DNA of 64,000 bases from Ilyomonas sp965277535 (lineage in GTDB: Bacteria; Bacteroidota; Bacteroidia; Chitinophagales; Chitinophagaceae): positions 806,001-870,000 of the forward strand of contig OZ255825.1 of NCBI GenBank assembly GCA_965277535.1. The letters run 5' to 3'. A program made the translations under genes and the position numbers. Within the stretch, counting starts at the first letter, position 1; each line of letters starts with the position of its first letter. Shown one piece after another: positions 27,848 to 35,844 of this stretch. A model generated the notes under the pieces. That model did not search any database. It was given only the letters and a program-made list of their open reading frames with translations, and was not told where the DNA came from.

Positions 27848-30199
27848 ATGGCAAAAAATTTATTGATAGTAGAATCGCCTGCAAAAGCAAAAACAATTGA
27901 AAAAATTCTGGGTGATGATTTTGAGGTGAGGAGCTGTTATGGTCATATCCGCGATTTGGAAAAAGATGATATGGGCATTGATATCAAACACGATTACAAA
28001 CCCCGCTACATAGTACCCGAAGACAAGCAAAAAGTGGTGAAGGAACTGAAGCAGGTAGCTAAAAAATCTGGCGAAGTATGGCTGGCAACGGATGAAGACC
28101 GTGAAGGCGAAGCTATCAGTTGGCATTTGTGCGAAGTGCTGGGTTTAGACCCTTTAACTACGAAGCGGATTGTGTTTCACGAAATCACAAAGCCTGCCAT
28201 TAAAAAAGCAGTTGCACAGCCACGGCTTTTAGATATGAATCTCGTAAACGCACAGCAGGCAAGACGTGTGCTGGACAGAATTGTGGGCTTTGAATTAAGC
28301 CCTGTGCTGTGGCGCAAAATCAGTATGCGCAACTCGTTAAGCGCAGGCCGGGTGCAGAGTGTAGCCGTAAGATTAATTGCAGAACGGGAAAGAGAAATCA
28401 ATGCGTTTAAGGCCATTTCTTCCTTTAAAATTGAAGCCATTTTTTCCGCTCCTGATGCGGCTGGCAAGCCGGTGAATTTCATCGCCGAAGGCGACAAACA
28501 AAAAAATGAAGAAGGTGCACAAGCCTTTTTGCAAAGCTGCAAAGGTGCCGTTTACACTGTAAAAGATGTGCAGGTAAAGCCAACAAAAAAATCACCTGCT
28601 GCGCCGTTTACAACATCTACTTTACAACAGGAAGCGAGCCGCAAGTTGGGCTATGGCGTAAGCAAAACGATGCTGCTTGCACAGAAGTTATACGAGAATG
28701 GACACATCTCTTATATGCGTACTGATAGCGTGAGTTTGAGCGAAACAGCAATGCAGGACATTGAAGCAAGAATCAGCAGCCAGTATGGTAAAAATTATGT
28801 GCAGCAACGCAAACACAAAAATAAAAATGAAAATGCACAGGAAGCGCACGAAGCCATTCGCCCCACTTACATGAATAACACCACGGTGAATGATGCCGAT
28901 GCAAAGCGCTTGTACGAACTGATTTGGAAACGCACAATGGCTTCGCAAATGGCAGATGCGCAATTGGAAAAAACGATTGCAAAAATCAATGTGTCAACCA
29001 ACGGCGCGGACTTAACTGCGGAAGGCGAAGTGCTGAAATTTGATGGCTTTTTGAAAGTGTACATGGAAGGCAGAGATGACGATGATGAAAATAATGATGA
29101 AAACAAAGAAGGCATATTGCCACCGTTGCAAAAGGGGGTGAAGCTTTCGTTCAGAGAAATGAAAGCTGTAGAACGCTTTACCCGCGCGGCTCCCCGATAC
29201 ACCGAAGCTTCGCTGGTAAAGAAGCTGGAAGAGTTGGGCATTGGTCGTCCGTCAACTTATGCTCCTACCATATCAACCATTTTGAAAAGAGGTTATGTAG
29301 AAAAGCGCGATAAAGAAGGTATAAAACGTGAGTATCGCGTGTTGGTTTTGAAGAATAATGATATTTACAAAACAAGAGAAAGTGAGAACACCGGTGCTGA
29401 AAAATCGAAGCTCTTTCCAACGGATCTGGGTTTAGTGGTTACCGATTTTTTAAACCAGCATTTTGATGACATTATGGACTATGGTTTCACCGCAAAAATT
29501 GAAACCGAGTTTGATGAGATTGCCAACGGCAAAGAGAAGTGGACAAAGATGGTTGATGATTTTTATCAACCTTTTAAAACGGATATTTCCAACACTTTGG
29601 AAACAGCTCAACGTGCCAAAGGCGAGCGTGAATTGGGCGTTGATCAGGCGAGCGGAAAACGGGTAACGGCGCGCATTGGAAGGTTCGGACCCATGGTGCA
29701 AATTGGCGAGACTACCGATGAAGAAAAGCCGCGTTTTGCAAAGCTGAAAGCGGCACAAAGCATTGAAACCATTACGCTGGAAGATGCGTTGGAACTGTTT
29801 CGCCTGCCACGTCATTTAGGACTGTTTGAAGGCAGTGAAGTAACGGTAAATGTGGGACGCTTTGGCCCTTACATTGCACACGATCAAAAGTTTTATTCGT
29901 TATCCAAAGAACAGGACCCGTACAGCATTTTGCTGGAAGAAGCAGCCCCCATTATTGAAGAAAAGCGCAAAGCAAAAGACGACCGAACCATCAAATTGTT
30001 TGAGAAAGAAAAAATACAAATTTTAAAAGGACCTTACGGACCGTACATCAAGCAAGGCTTGCGCAATTATAAACTGACTAAAGAGCAACAAGAACGCGCA
30101 TCGCAGCTTACCATTGAAGAAGTAAAAGCGATTATGGATAATTTAAAAGCGAACCCGCCGAAAAAAGCTCCTAAAAAAAAGAGTAAAAAAAGCGCATAG
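27848..30199 (+). CDS. topA: DNA topoisomerase I
   Basis: 783 residues. The Toprim domain opens NLLIVESPAKAKTIEKIL and continues with the DEDREGEAISWH acidic motif; the catalytic tyrosine is Tyr289 in SYMRTDS. After the type IA core come C-terminal repeats with GRFGPMVQIG, GRFGPYIAHD and GPYGPYIKQG, without the C4 zinc fingers of E. coli TopA, and a Lys/Pro-rich tail. It relaxes negative supercoils behind RNA polymerase. The gene is single, with its own terminator. Confidence 0.97.
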   Translation: MAKNLLIVESPAKAKTIEKILGDDFEVRSCYGHIRDLEKDDMGIDIKHDYKPRYIVPEDKQKVVKELKQVAKKSGEVWLATDEDREGEAISWHLCEVLGLDPLTTKRIVFHEITKPAIKKAVAQPRLLDMNLVNAQQARRVLDRIVGFELSPVLWRKISMRNSLSAGRVQSVAVRLIAEREREINAFKAISSFKIEAIFSAPDAAGKPVNFIAEGDKQKNEEGAQAFLQSCKGAVYTVKDVQVKPTKKSPAAPFTTSTLQQEASRKLGYGVSKTMLLAQKLYENGHISYMRTDSVSLSETAMQDIEARISSQYGKNYVQQRKHKNKNENAQEAHEAIRPTYMNNTTVNDADAKRLYELIWKRTMASQMADAQLEKTIAKINVSTNGADLTAEGEVLKFDGFLKVYMEGRDDDDENNDENKEGILPPLQKGVKLSFREMKAVERFTRAAPRYTEASLVKKLEELGIGRPSTYAPTISTILKRGYVEKRDKEGIKREYRVLVLKNNDIYKTRESENTGAEKSKLFPTDLGLVVTDFLNQHFDDIMDYGFTAKIETEFDEIANGKEKWTKMVDDFYQPFKTDISNTLETAQRAKGERELGVDQASGKRVTARIGRFGPMVQIGETTDEEKPRFAKLKAAQSIETITLEDALELFRLPRHLGLFEGSEVTVNVGRFGPYIAHDQKFYSLSKEQDPYSILLEEAAPIIEEKRKAKDDRTIKLFEKEKIQILKGPYGPYIKQGLRNYKLTKEQQERASQLTIEEVKAIMDNLKANPPKKAPKKKSKKSA

Positions 30200-30223
30200 A
30201 TTTTTTGCATAAAACCAAAAGGG

Positions 30224-30265
30224 AGCATAGAGAAGCTTTTTCTCTATGCTTGTTTGTTTTTTTCA
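30224..30265 (+). terminator. Terminator after topA
   Basis: AGCATAGAGAA (30224-30234) and TTCTCTATGCT (30240-30250) form a perfect 11-bp stem, followed by TGTTTGTTTTTTT. Confidence 0.85.
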
Positions 30266-30328
30266 CAAATCTGTATAACTTTCTTGCAGAAAAAACAAAA
30301 GCAGAACGTACTTTGTATGAGAAGATTG

Positions 30329-31198
30329 ATGCACGAAACGAAAGAAATAACAGCCTTGTTTTCTCTGTTGGACGATCCTGATGAGGAAGTGTTTTCAACC
30401 GTGTCGGAGCGGATTGCAGATTACGGTAAAAACATCATTCCTAACCTCGAATCGCTCTGGGAGACTACGCTTCGCGAAGAAGTGCAGGCGCGCATCGAAA
30501 TGCTCATTCACAAACTGCATTACAAAGACCTTACTTATGATCTTCAGCAATGGAACAGCAGCGCGTATAACGACTTGCTGTTTGGTACTTTGCTCGTTGC
30601 CAAATTTCAATATCCCGATTTGCAAACTACGCCTGTGTTACAGGAGATAGAAAAAATACGGCGCAACATTTGGCTTGAACTGAATAGTTTTCTCACGCCG
30701 CTCGAACAGGCAAATGTGCTCACCAGCATTGTTTACAATTACTACAATTTAAAAGGCGTTGAAGTTGCCTATACCAACCCCGACGATTTTTTGCTTCACA
30801 AAGTGCTGCAAAGCAAGCGGGGCAACGCTTTGTCGAACGGTTTGTTATACTTAGTACTGGCAGCTTTGCTTGATATTCCGGTGAAAGCCATCAATGTGCC
30901 CAAGCATTTTGTTCTGGCTTTTTTTAAGCCTGAATTTGACGCCGCTTTGCACAAAAGCAATCCGCAGCAATACATTTTGTTTTATGTAGATGCCACCAGT
31001 GGCCAGGTGTTTACACACAAAGAAGTTGAATTGTATTTCAAACGCATTTCGGTGCCACCAACGCCCTTTTATTTTCGCCCGCTTTCCAACAAGCGCATCA
31101 TTCAATTGTTGATTGAAGAACTCGCCAAATGCTTTACCGATGCGCATGTTGCTTATAAAAAAGAAGAACTGCTGAAACTGGCGTCATTATTGGATTGA
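30329..31198 (+). CDS. Transglutaminase-like family protein
   Basis: About 289 residues. The N-terminal helical part (EITALFSLLDDPDEEVFSTV) resembles the head of SirB1-type proteins, and the middle carries the transglutaminase-like fold with NYYNLKGVEVAYTNPDDF and GLLYLVLAALLDIPVKAINVPKHF. The catalytic Cys position is not obvious, since the usual Cys is replaced in RGNALSNGLLYL, so it may lack protease activity. The start could be 30317 or 30329; I prefer 30329 (MHETKEI). It precedes dps on the same strand, with 92 bases between its stop and the first reading start of dps. Confidence 0.75.
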   Translation: MHETKEITALFSLLDDPDEEVFSTVSERIADYGKNIIPNLESLWETTLREEVQARIEMLIHKLHYKDLTYDLQQWNSSAYNDLLFGTLLVAKFQYPDLQTTPVLQEIEKIRRNIWLELNSFLTPLEQANVLTSIVYNYYNLKGVEVAYTNPDDFLLHKVLQSKRGNALSNGLLYLVLAALLDIPVKAINVPKHFVLAFFKPEFDAALHKSNPQQYILFYVDATSGQVFTHKEVELYFKRISVPPTPFYFRPLSNKRIIQLLIEELAKCFTDAHVAYKKEELLKLASLLD

Positions 31199-31290
31199 AG
31201 CAGCCAATTTGTAAAATCTCACTTTTTATGATTGCAAACATTGGTATGAGCGAAGAGCAAAAAGGGGCTTCCGCTTAAATATTGCAACGC

Positions 31291-31698
31291 ATGTTGGCCA
31301 ACCAATATGTTTTATACACAAAAACAAGAAACTATCACTGGAACGTAGAAGGTCCGAGCTTTTTACAAATGCACGAATTTTATGAGCGTTTGTACACCGA
31401 GCTGGAGGAAGGCTTTGATGAAGTAGCAGAACGCATCCGGCAGTTGGGTCATTATTCGGAAGGAAGGCTGAAAGACTTTTTAAGCATCACCGATTTGTTG
31501 GAGCAGGACTATCCGCACCATCAAAAAGAACAGGTTACCAATTTGTTGAACGATCATGAAACCATTATCCGTTTGCTTCGGCAGGATGTTGATAAATTAA
31601 CGGATGAAATCAAAGATGCAGGCACTGCCGATTTTGTAACGGGCATTATGGAAAAACACGAGCAATGGGCCTGGTTTTTACGAAGCTATCTGAGCTGA
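31291..31698 (+). CDS. dps: Dps-type ferritin, N-terminus cut by an in-frame stop
   Basis: The visible product is about 135 residues of the Dps/ferritin-like four-helix bundle that stores iron and protects DNA. Ferroxidase residues are kept: NYHWNVEG, MHEFYERL and GFDEVAERIRQLGHY. However the same frame is open from an ATG at 31228 with Dps-like residues (MIANIGMSEEQKGASA), broken by TAA at 31276-31278. Translation must restart at ATG 31291 (or TTG 31282), losing about 20 residues of the N-terminal tail and first helix, or the gene is a recent pseudogene. A strong terminator follows. Cysteine-free and otherwise full length. Confidence 0.78.
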   Translation: MLANQYVLYTKTRNYHWNVEGPSFLQMHEFYERLYTELEEGFDEVAERIRQLGHYSEGRLKDFLSITDLLEQDYPHHQKEQVTNLLNDHETIIRLLRQDVDKLTDEIKDAGTADFVTGIMEKHEQWAWFLRSYLS

Positions 31699-31731
31699 TT
31701 TTTGATTGACGATTGATAAGTATTGATTGAT

Positions 31732-31761
31732 AAAAGAGCACTGCTAATGCAGTGCTCTTTT
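31732..31761 (+). terminator. Terminator after dps
   Basis: AAAAGAGCACTGC (31732-31744) pairs perfectly with GCAGTGCTCTTTT (31749-31761) around a TAAT loop; 13 base pairs. Confidence 0.9.
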
Positions 31762-31788
31762 GTGTAAAACCAAATGCTTTAGTTGGAT

Positions 31789-31796
31789 TAGCTTTG
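31789..31796 (+). promoter_or_regulatory. -7 element TAGCTTTG before the GT2 gene
   Basis: An exact TAnnTTTG match ending 13 bases before the ATG at 31810; it places the transcript start within a few bases of the gene and supports that start codon. Confidence 0.5.
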
Positions 31797-31809
31797 CAGC
31801 TTTATCATC

Positions 31810-32745
31810 ATGCCATCATCGCCGTTTATTTCTATTTGCATTCCTGCTTACAAACGTACACACTACCTGCAACGCCTGCTGCAAAGCCTTGCAGAGCAGA
31901 CCTTCACCAACTTTGAAGTGATCCTTTCGGATGATAGCAACGATGATTCTGTAAAAAATATAATGGCTCAGTTTGAAAATCGGTTTACATTAAAATATTG
32001 GCAAAACCAAACTTCATTGGGAACGCCGGCCAACTGGAATGCTGCTATTGGCAAAGCCAGTGGAGAATGGATAAAGCTGATGCACGATGATGACTGGTTT
32101 GCCACTCCTTCTGCCTTGCAACAATTTGCTGATGCAACGAAACAAGGCAATAAATTTATTGTTGCTAACTACAATAACATTGATGATAACAACAAAGTTT
32201 TATACAAGCCTTCACTTACGTATTTCAGAAAGAAAAGGCTGCTTCGCGAGCCGATGATTTTGCTTGCCAAAAACATCATTGGGCAGCCGAGTATTTGTAT
32301 GGTGCATCGTTCCGTAAAAGCAAAATATGATGAGCGAATGAAGTGGCGCGTTGACATTGATTATTACATGCAATTGCTCTATTCTGAAAAAGATTTTACA
32401 CAAATTGAAAATGTTCTTATCAACCTTGGAATTGGCAGCACGCAGGTTACGCATAGCTGTTTAAACGTGCCTGACGTTGAGCTACCCGAAGGTTGGCTGC
32501 TGTTGGAAAAATGGGGCATCAAGGCACTGAAAAATATTTTGGTTTATGATGCCTGGTGGCGCATTATCCGCAACACAAAAACGCGCAGCATTGACGCATT
32601 AAATCAATATGCATCGCCTTGGCCGGCGATGATTGAAAACATGGTTAAGAGGCAAAGTAAAATCAGTCCAACACGTTTACAAAAAGGTATTTTTTCTAAG
32701 CTGTATATGTTGATGAGTTATTGGGAAGATAAAAGAATACGTTGA
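31810..32745 (+). CDS. Glycosyltransferase family 2
   Basis: 311 residues. The GT-A fold begins ISICIPAYKRTHYLQRLLQSL, and the metal/nucleotide-binding acidic cluster is HDDDWF near residues 96-101, preceded by ANWNAAIGKASGEWIKLM. Such enzymes transfer a sugar from a nucleotide-sugar to a growing glycan at the cytoplasmic side of the membrane. It faces the minus-strand block of two more glycosyltransferases and an epimerase-like protein, so it most likely belongs to the same glycan pathway. Donor and acceptor are unknown. Confidence 0.87.
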   Translation: MPSSPFISICIPAYKRTHYLQRLLQSLAEQTFTNFEVILSDDSNDDSVKNIMAQFENRFTLKYWQNQTSLGTPANWNAAIGKASGEWIKLMHDDDWFATPSALQQFADATKQGNKFIVANYNNIDDNNKVLYKPSLTYFRKKRLLREPMILLAKNIIGQPSICMVHRSVKAKYDERMKWRVDIDYYMQLLYSEKDFTQIENVLINLGIGSTQVTHSCLNVPDVELPEGWLLLEKWGIKALKNILVYDAWWRIIRNTKTRSIDALNQYASPWPAMIENMVKRQSKISPTRLQKGIFSKLYMLMSYWEDKRIR

Positions 32746-32819
32746 AAAATCATTCATTTAGATTTCATATCTGCTTCATAAAGATAGCTTCTGAGAATAC
32801 CATAAAATGTAATTTTTCG

Positions 32820-33998
32820 TTACTCTATTTGAAGAACTTTTTTATACTCAGAGCAAAACTTTTGATAGCTGAATTTTTGTATTGCGATTTCACGGCTCTT
32901 TACACCTAAAGTTTGTTGCAGGGAAGGATGATTGACAATAGTTTCAATATAAGAAGCGCCTTCTTTAATAATATTGCTTTCGCTTGTTGATTGAATCAAA
33001 AATCCGTTTACATTGTCTTGTATGTAATCAGGCAAAGCGTTGACAGCCGTTGTAATTATTATTTTGCCGCGCGCCATCATTTCCATCACCACAATTGGAA
33101 GTCCTTCAAATGACGAAGTCATTATCAAAACATCGCTGTTATTATAAATTCTTTGCAACACACTATCGTCTTTTACATTACCATAAAATGTGCAATAAGA
33201 AAACTCATTTATATCAATTACGTTTTCAACATCACCTACAAAACTAAAATGAACCGGTGTTCCTTTCTGATACAACAACTTAGCAATGGCTGCAACCAAA
33301 TGAACCCTTTTTTGTGGCGAGCCCCTACCAATAAACACTACCTGTAGCACTTCGTTTTTTACAATATGCAATGGTGGAATATCAATTGCATTTTCAATAA
33401 AATAGAGACGCTGTAAGTAAGAAGTTGAAATACGGTTTTGCTTATATTGTTCCTCAACATCGCGCTTTAATTGCAGTGAACTAAACACTCTGACATCAAT
33501 GTATTTGGCAAAACCAATACTATAATTTATCCATGTATCCAAATGACAAACTTCAATTTTGCGAACACTTTTTTTCAAGTGCGGAATGACCTTATAAAAG
33601 TAAATGCACTCGCCGCCCAACACTGCAACTTTAGGTTGTTGTTGAATCCAGGAAGCAATAACTCCTCTGTAAAATATGTTTACAAAATGATAGGCTTTGT
33701 TATCAATACGCTTGTGCAAATCAATCATTGTAATGCCGGTTTGCTGAAACCGTTCTAAAAACAAATTGTTCTTTGGTTTTTTTGAGAAAATAATAAGTGG
33801 TGAGAATGATTTTATACAGTTGGTAATATCAATATTTACTTTGGGAGAACCGCCAATATCAGCATTGGGAAAGAAAAGAAAAACGCGATGTTTTGTCGGC
33901 AACGGAAACAATTTTCCCCAGAATTTTCCTGCCATTACCAATGGAAATATTAGTAAACGTTCTAAAAATAATTTGGCCTTTAAAGATGAATACGTCAT
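32820..33998 (-). CDS. Glycosyltransferase family 4
   Basis: 392 residues with the GT-B fold. The C-terminal domain shows VVFIGRGSPQKRVHLVAAIA (about 228-247) and the donor-binding SSFEGLPIVVMEMMARGKII (about 312-331) with its EX7E-type glutamates. The N-terminal domain contains the acceptor-side region. It overlaps the next-upstream gene by 4 bases, a sign of coupling in a four-gene minus-strand operon for surface glycan assembly. Sugar specificity is not readable. Confidence 0.87.
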   Translation of the reverse strand: MTYSSLKAKLFLERLLIFPLVMAGKFWGKLFPLPTKHRVFLFFPNADIGGSPKVNIDITNCIKSFSPLIIFSKKPKNNLFLERFQQTGITMIDLHKRIDNKAYHFVNIFYRGVIASWIQQQPKVAVLGGECIYFYKVIPHLKKSVRKIEVCHLDTWINYSIGFAKYIDVRVFSSLQLKRDVEEQYKQNRISTSYLQRLYFIENAIDIPPLHIVKNEVLQVVFIGRGSPQKRVHLVAAIAKLLYQKGTPVHFSFVGDVENVIDINEFSYCTFYGNVKDDSVLQRIYNNSDVLIMTSSFEGLPIVVMEMMARGKIIITTAVNALPDYIQDNVNGFLIQSTSESNIIKEGASYIETIVNHPSLQQTLGVKSREIAIQKFSYQKFCSEYKKVLQIE

Positions 33999-34687
33999 GA
34001 TAAAGGATAATATTTTTTAAGCATTTTTCCAAAGTAACCGCTGTCGAAATGTATGTCCAAACTTTCAAACAATGGCTGTATTAAGGAAGTATCAATCTTT
34101 GGTACAGATTGTTTGTTGATCGTTGTAAACACAGCTTCTCTCATTAAAAAAGCTTCGATGTGCTTGATGATATATAAAACGGAATAATTGGTTGGATTGG
34201 CAATATTTACTATGGCATTTATAAATAAGTTTTGCTGAAGAATAGAATGGCAAACCGCAAACATATCATCAATATCAATCAGGTTGCGCTCAGCAGGATT
34301 GAACACAGTAAACGGCTGCTTGTTTTTTATTGCATTGATGAAAAAGTTAAGAAGCGTATGCTTGTTCTCGGTAAAGCCAATCGGGTTAGAAACACGAAAA
34401 ATGGTGAAGCCGCCAGTATGTTTGGCAACCAGCGATTCCATTTGCAGTTTGTGCTGTACATAAAGCGAATAAATAAGACTTTCATCGTAAATACTGCATG
34501 TGCTAAAATAAATAAAACGCTTGCCAGCATTGAGTTTCTTGGCTTGCACCAGCAACTGTTTCTCCCTGTCAAACGCATCAGTATTTTTGGTAGCCGAATT
34601 GGAAACACCTGATGCAAAAATTACAAAACGGTTATCGTCTTTATACTCCTGAAAACGCGTTGCAATCATGCCGGAACCAACTACCAT
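33995..34687 (-). CDS. NAD-dependent epimerase/dehydratase-like (SDR) protein
   Basis: 230 residues, shorter than full extended SDR enzymes (about 300). It starts at the Rossmann glycine motif (VVGSGMIATRF), has FASGVSNS, and the active-site strand YFSTCSIYD followed by YVQHKLQMESLV, where Tyr-x3-Lys is replaced by YVQHK. RVSNPIGF and NLIDIDDMFAVC follow as in sugar epimerases. It probably modifies a nucleotide-sugar or glycan precursor, given glycosyltransferases on both sides. The short length suggests a divergent or partly reduced member. Confidence 0.8.
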   Translation of the reverse strand: MVVGSGMIATRFQEYKDDNRFVIFASGVSNSATKNTDAFDREKQLLVQAKKLNAGKRFIYFSTCSIYDESLIYSLYVQHKLQMESLVAKHTGGFTIFRVSNPIGFTENKHTLLNFFINAIKNKQPFTVFNPAERNLIDIDDMFAVCHSILQQNLFINAIVNIANPTNYSVLYIIKHIEAFLMREAVFTTINKQSVPKIDTSLIQPLFESLDIHFDSGYFGKMLKKYYPLS

Positions 34688-34700
34688 ATAATCAATTTGC

Positions 34701-35834
34701 TTATAAAGAAAGCATTGTGTTTACTGCTTTGTGTGCAATATTAGCCCAATAAAAATATTCATAAAAAGAAGCTGGTGTATCAACCATACTATCAATGGTA
34801 AGAATAGCTGTAGCAAAAGCTTTCCAGTCATCATTTTCCACCACCTTCAGCTTCTGATTGATGTCGGGCGAATGAACGCCGGCAGCACCACTCTTTGTGC
34901 TTACTGCACTGCAATTGTAAGCCAACGCTTCCACCAGTTTTGTTTTGATACCGCCGCCTGCCACAACCGGATTGATGAACACATCAGCCGCTAAAAAAAA
35001 CAGGCTTACATCTGGCACAAAGCCGGTGTAAATGATATTGATTGTTTCTATTTCAATTTGTTTTTGCACCTTTTCCGGCAGGTTTTTTCCACAAATAAAA
35101 ATAGTATAGGCAAATGACGTTTGCTGTAACAGCAAAGGATTAATGTTCGCTAAAATCGCTTCTACTGCTTTCGTGTTGGGTGCATAACCTAAATCGCCAT
35201 TGAACAATAAAATGGTGTTTGAAAAGGGCACATTGTATTGCTGGCATAAGTTTGTTTTTGCCCATATTTTTTTATCAAAAAAAGGTGCAGTTTTTTGATG
35301 AATGCCATACGTTAGTACATCGCATTTATGTTTGGCAACATGATATTTTTCTACTGCGAATTGCTTGTCATCATTCGTTATAAAAAAACTGAAGTCAGCT
35401 TTACAGTGCACCCAACCTTCATAACGCCACATTATTTTCCACCACCATTTTCGTAGTGTTTTAAAACGAACCGCTTCAATATTGTGTGAGCGAACCATCC
35501 ATACAATGCCAGCATATCTTTTTAATAAAAACCCCAGCCAGCCCATGTAAGGATGTTCCATCAACAGGTGCGTAATGTTGTTCTGCTTGATAATCTTTCT
35601 AATCCTAAAAAAATAAAACGGATTGATGTAATGAAGCGGACTGGTATTGAATAACGGAATCAAACTGTAATGCTGAGCCAGCCTTGCATCGTTGCTGCTG
35701 GTTGATACAACGATGGTTTTGGCTAACAAACCAAGCTCTTTGTACAATTGCTCAATGGCTTTATGGCCGCCGTTTACAGCAGGAAGAAAACGATACGGTG
35801 CAATGCACAACAGGTTTATGTTTTGCTGTTTCAA
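34701..35834 (-). CDS. Glycosyltransferase (GT-B fold, family 4 type)
   Basis: 377 residues. The N-terminus NLLCIAPYRFLPAVNGGHKAIEQLY contains the Gly-rich acceptor loop; the C-terminal half shows ILLFNGDLGYAPNTKAVEAIL and FINPVVAGGGIKTKLVEALAYNCSAVST, typical of GT4-like donor domains. It starts only 10 bases after the YfhO-family gene and is followed 13 bases later by the epimerase-like gene, so all four minus-strand genes form one transcript. A motif copy (35251-35262) encodes AKTN within it. Confidence 0.85.
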   Translation of the reverse strand: MKQQNINLLCIAPYRFLPAVNGGHKAIEQLYKELGLLAKTIVVSTSSNDARLAQHYSLIPLFNTSPLHYINPFYFFRIRKIIKQNNITHLLMEHPYMGWLGFLLKRYAGIVWMVRSHNIEAVRFKTLRKWWWKIMWRYEGWVHCKADFSFFITNDDKQFAVEKYHVAKHKCDVLTYGIHQKTAPFFDKKIWAKTNLCQQYNVPFSNTILLFNGDLGYAPNTKAVEAILANINPLLLQQTSFAYTIFICGKNLPEKVQKQIEIETINIIYTGFVPDVSLFFLAADVFINPVVAGGGIKTKLVEALAYNCSAVSTKSGAAGVHSPDINQKLKVVENDDWKAFATAILTIDSMVDTPASFYEYFYWANIAHKAVNTMLSL

Positions 35835-35844
35835 AGCTCCAATT

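Noticed and set aside
31276..31278. Stop read-through or recoding in dps
   Set aside because: TAA is not a selenocysteine or pyrrolysine codon, no recoding element is seen, and all other genes stop normally at TAA; a mutation, restart or sequencing error is simpler.
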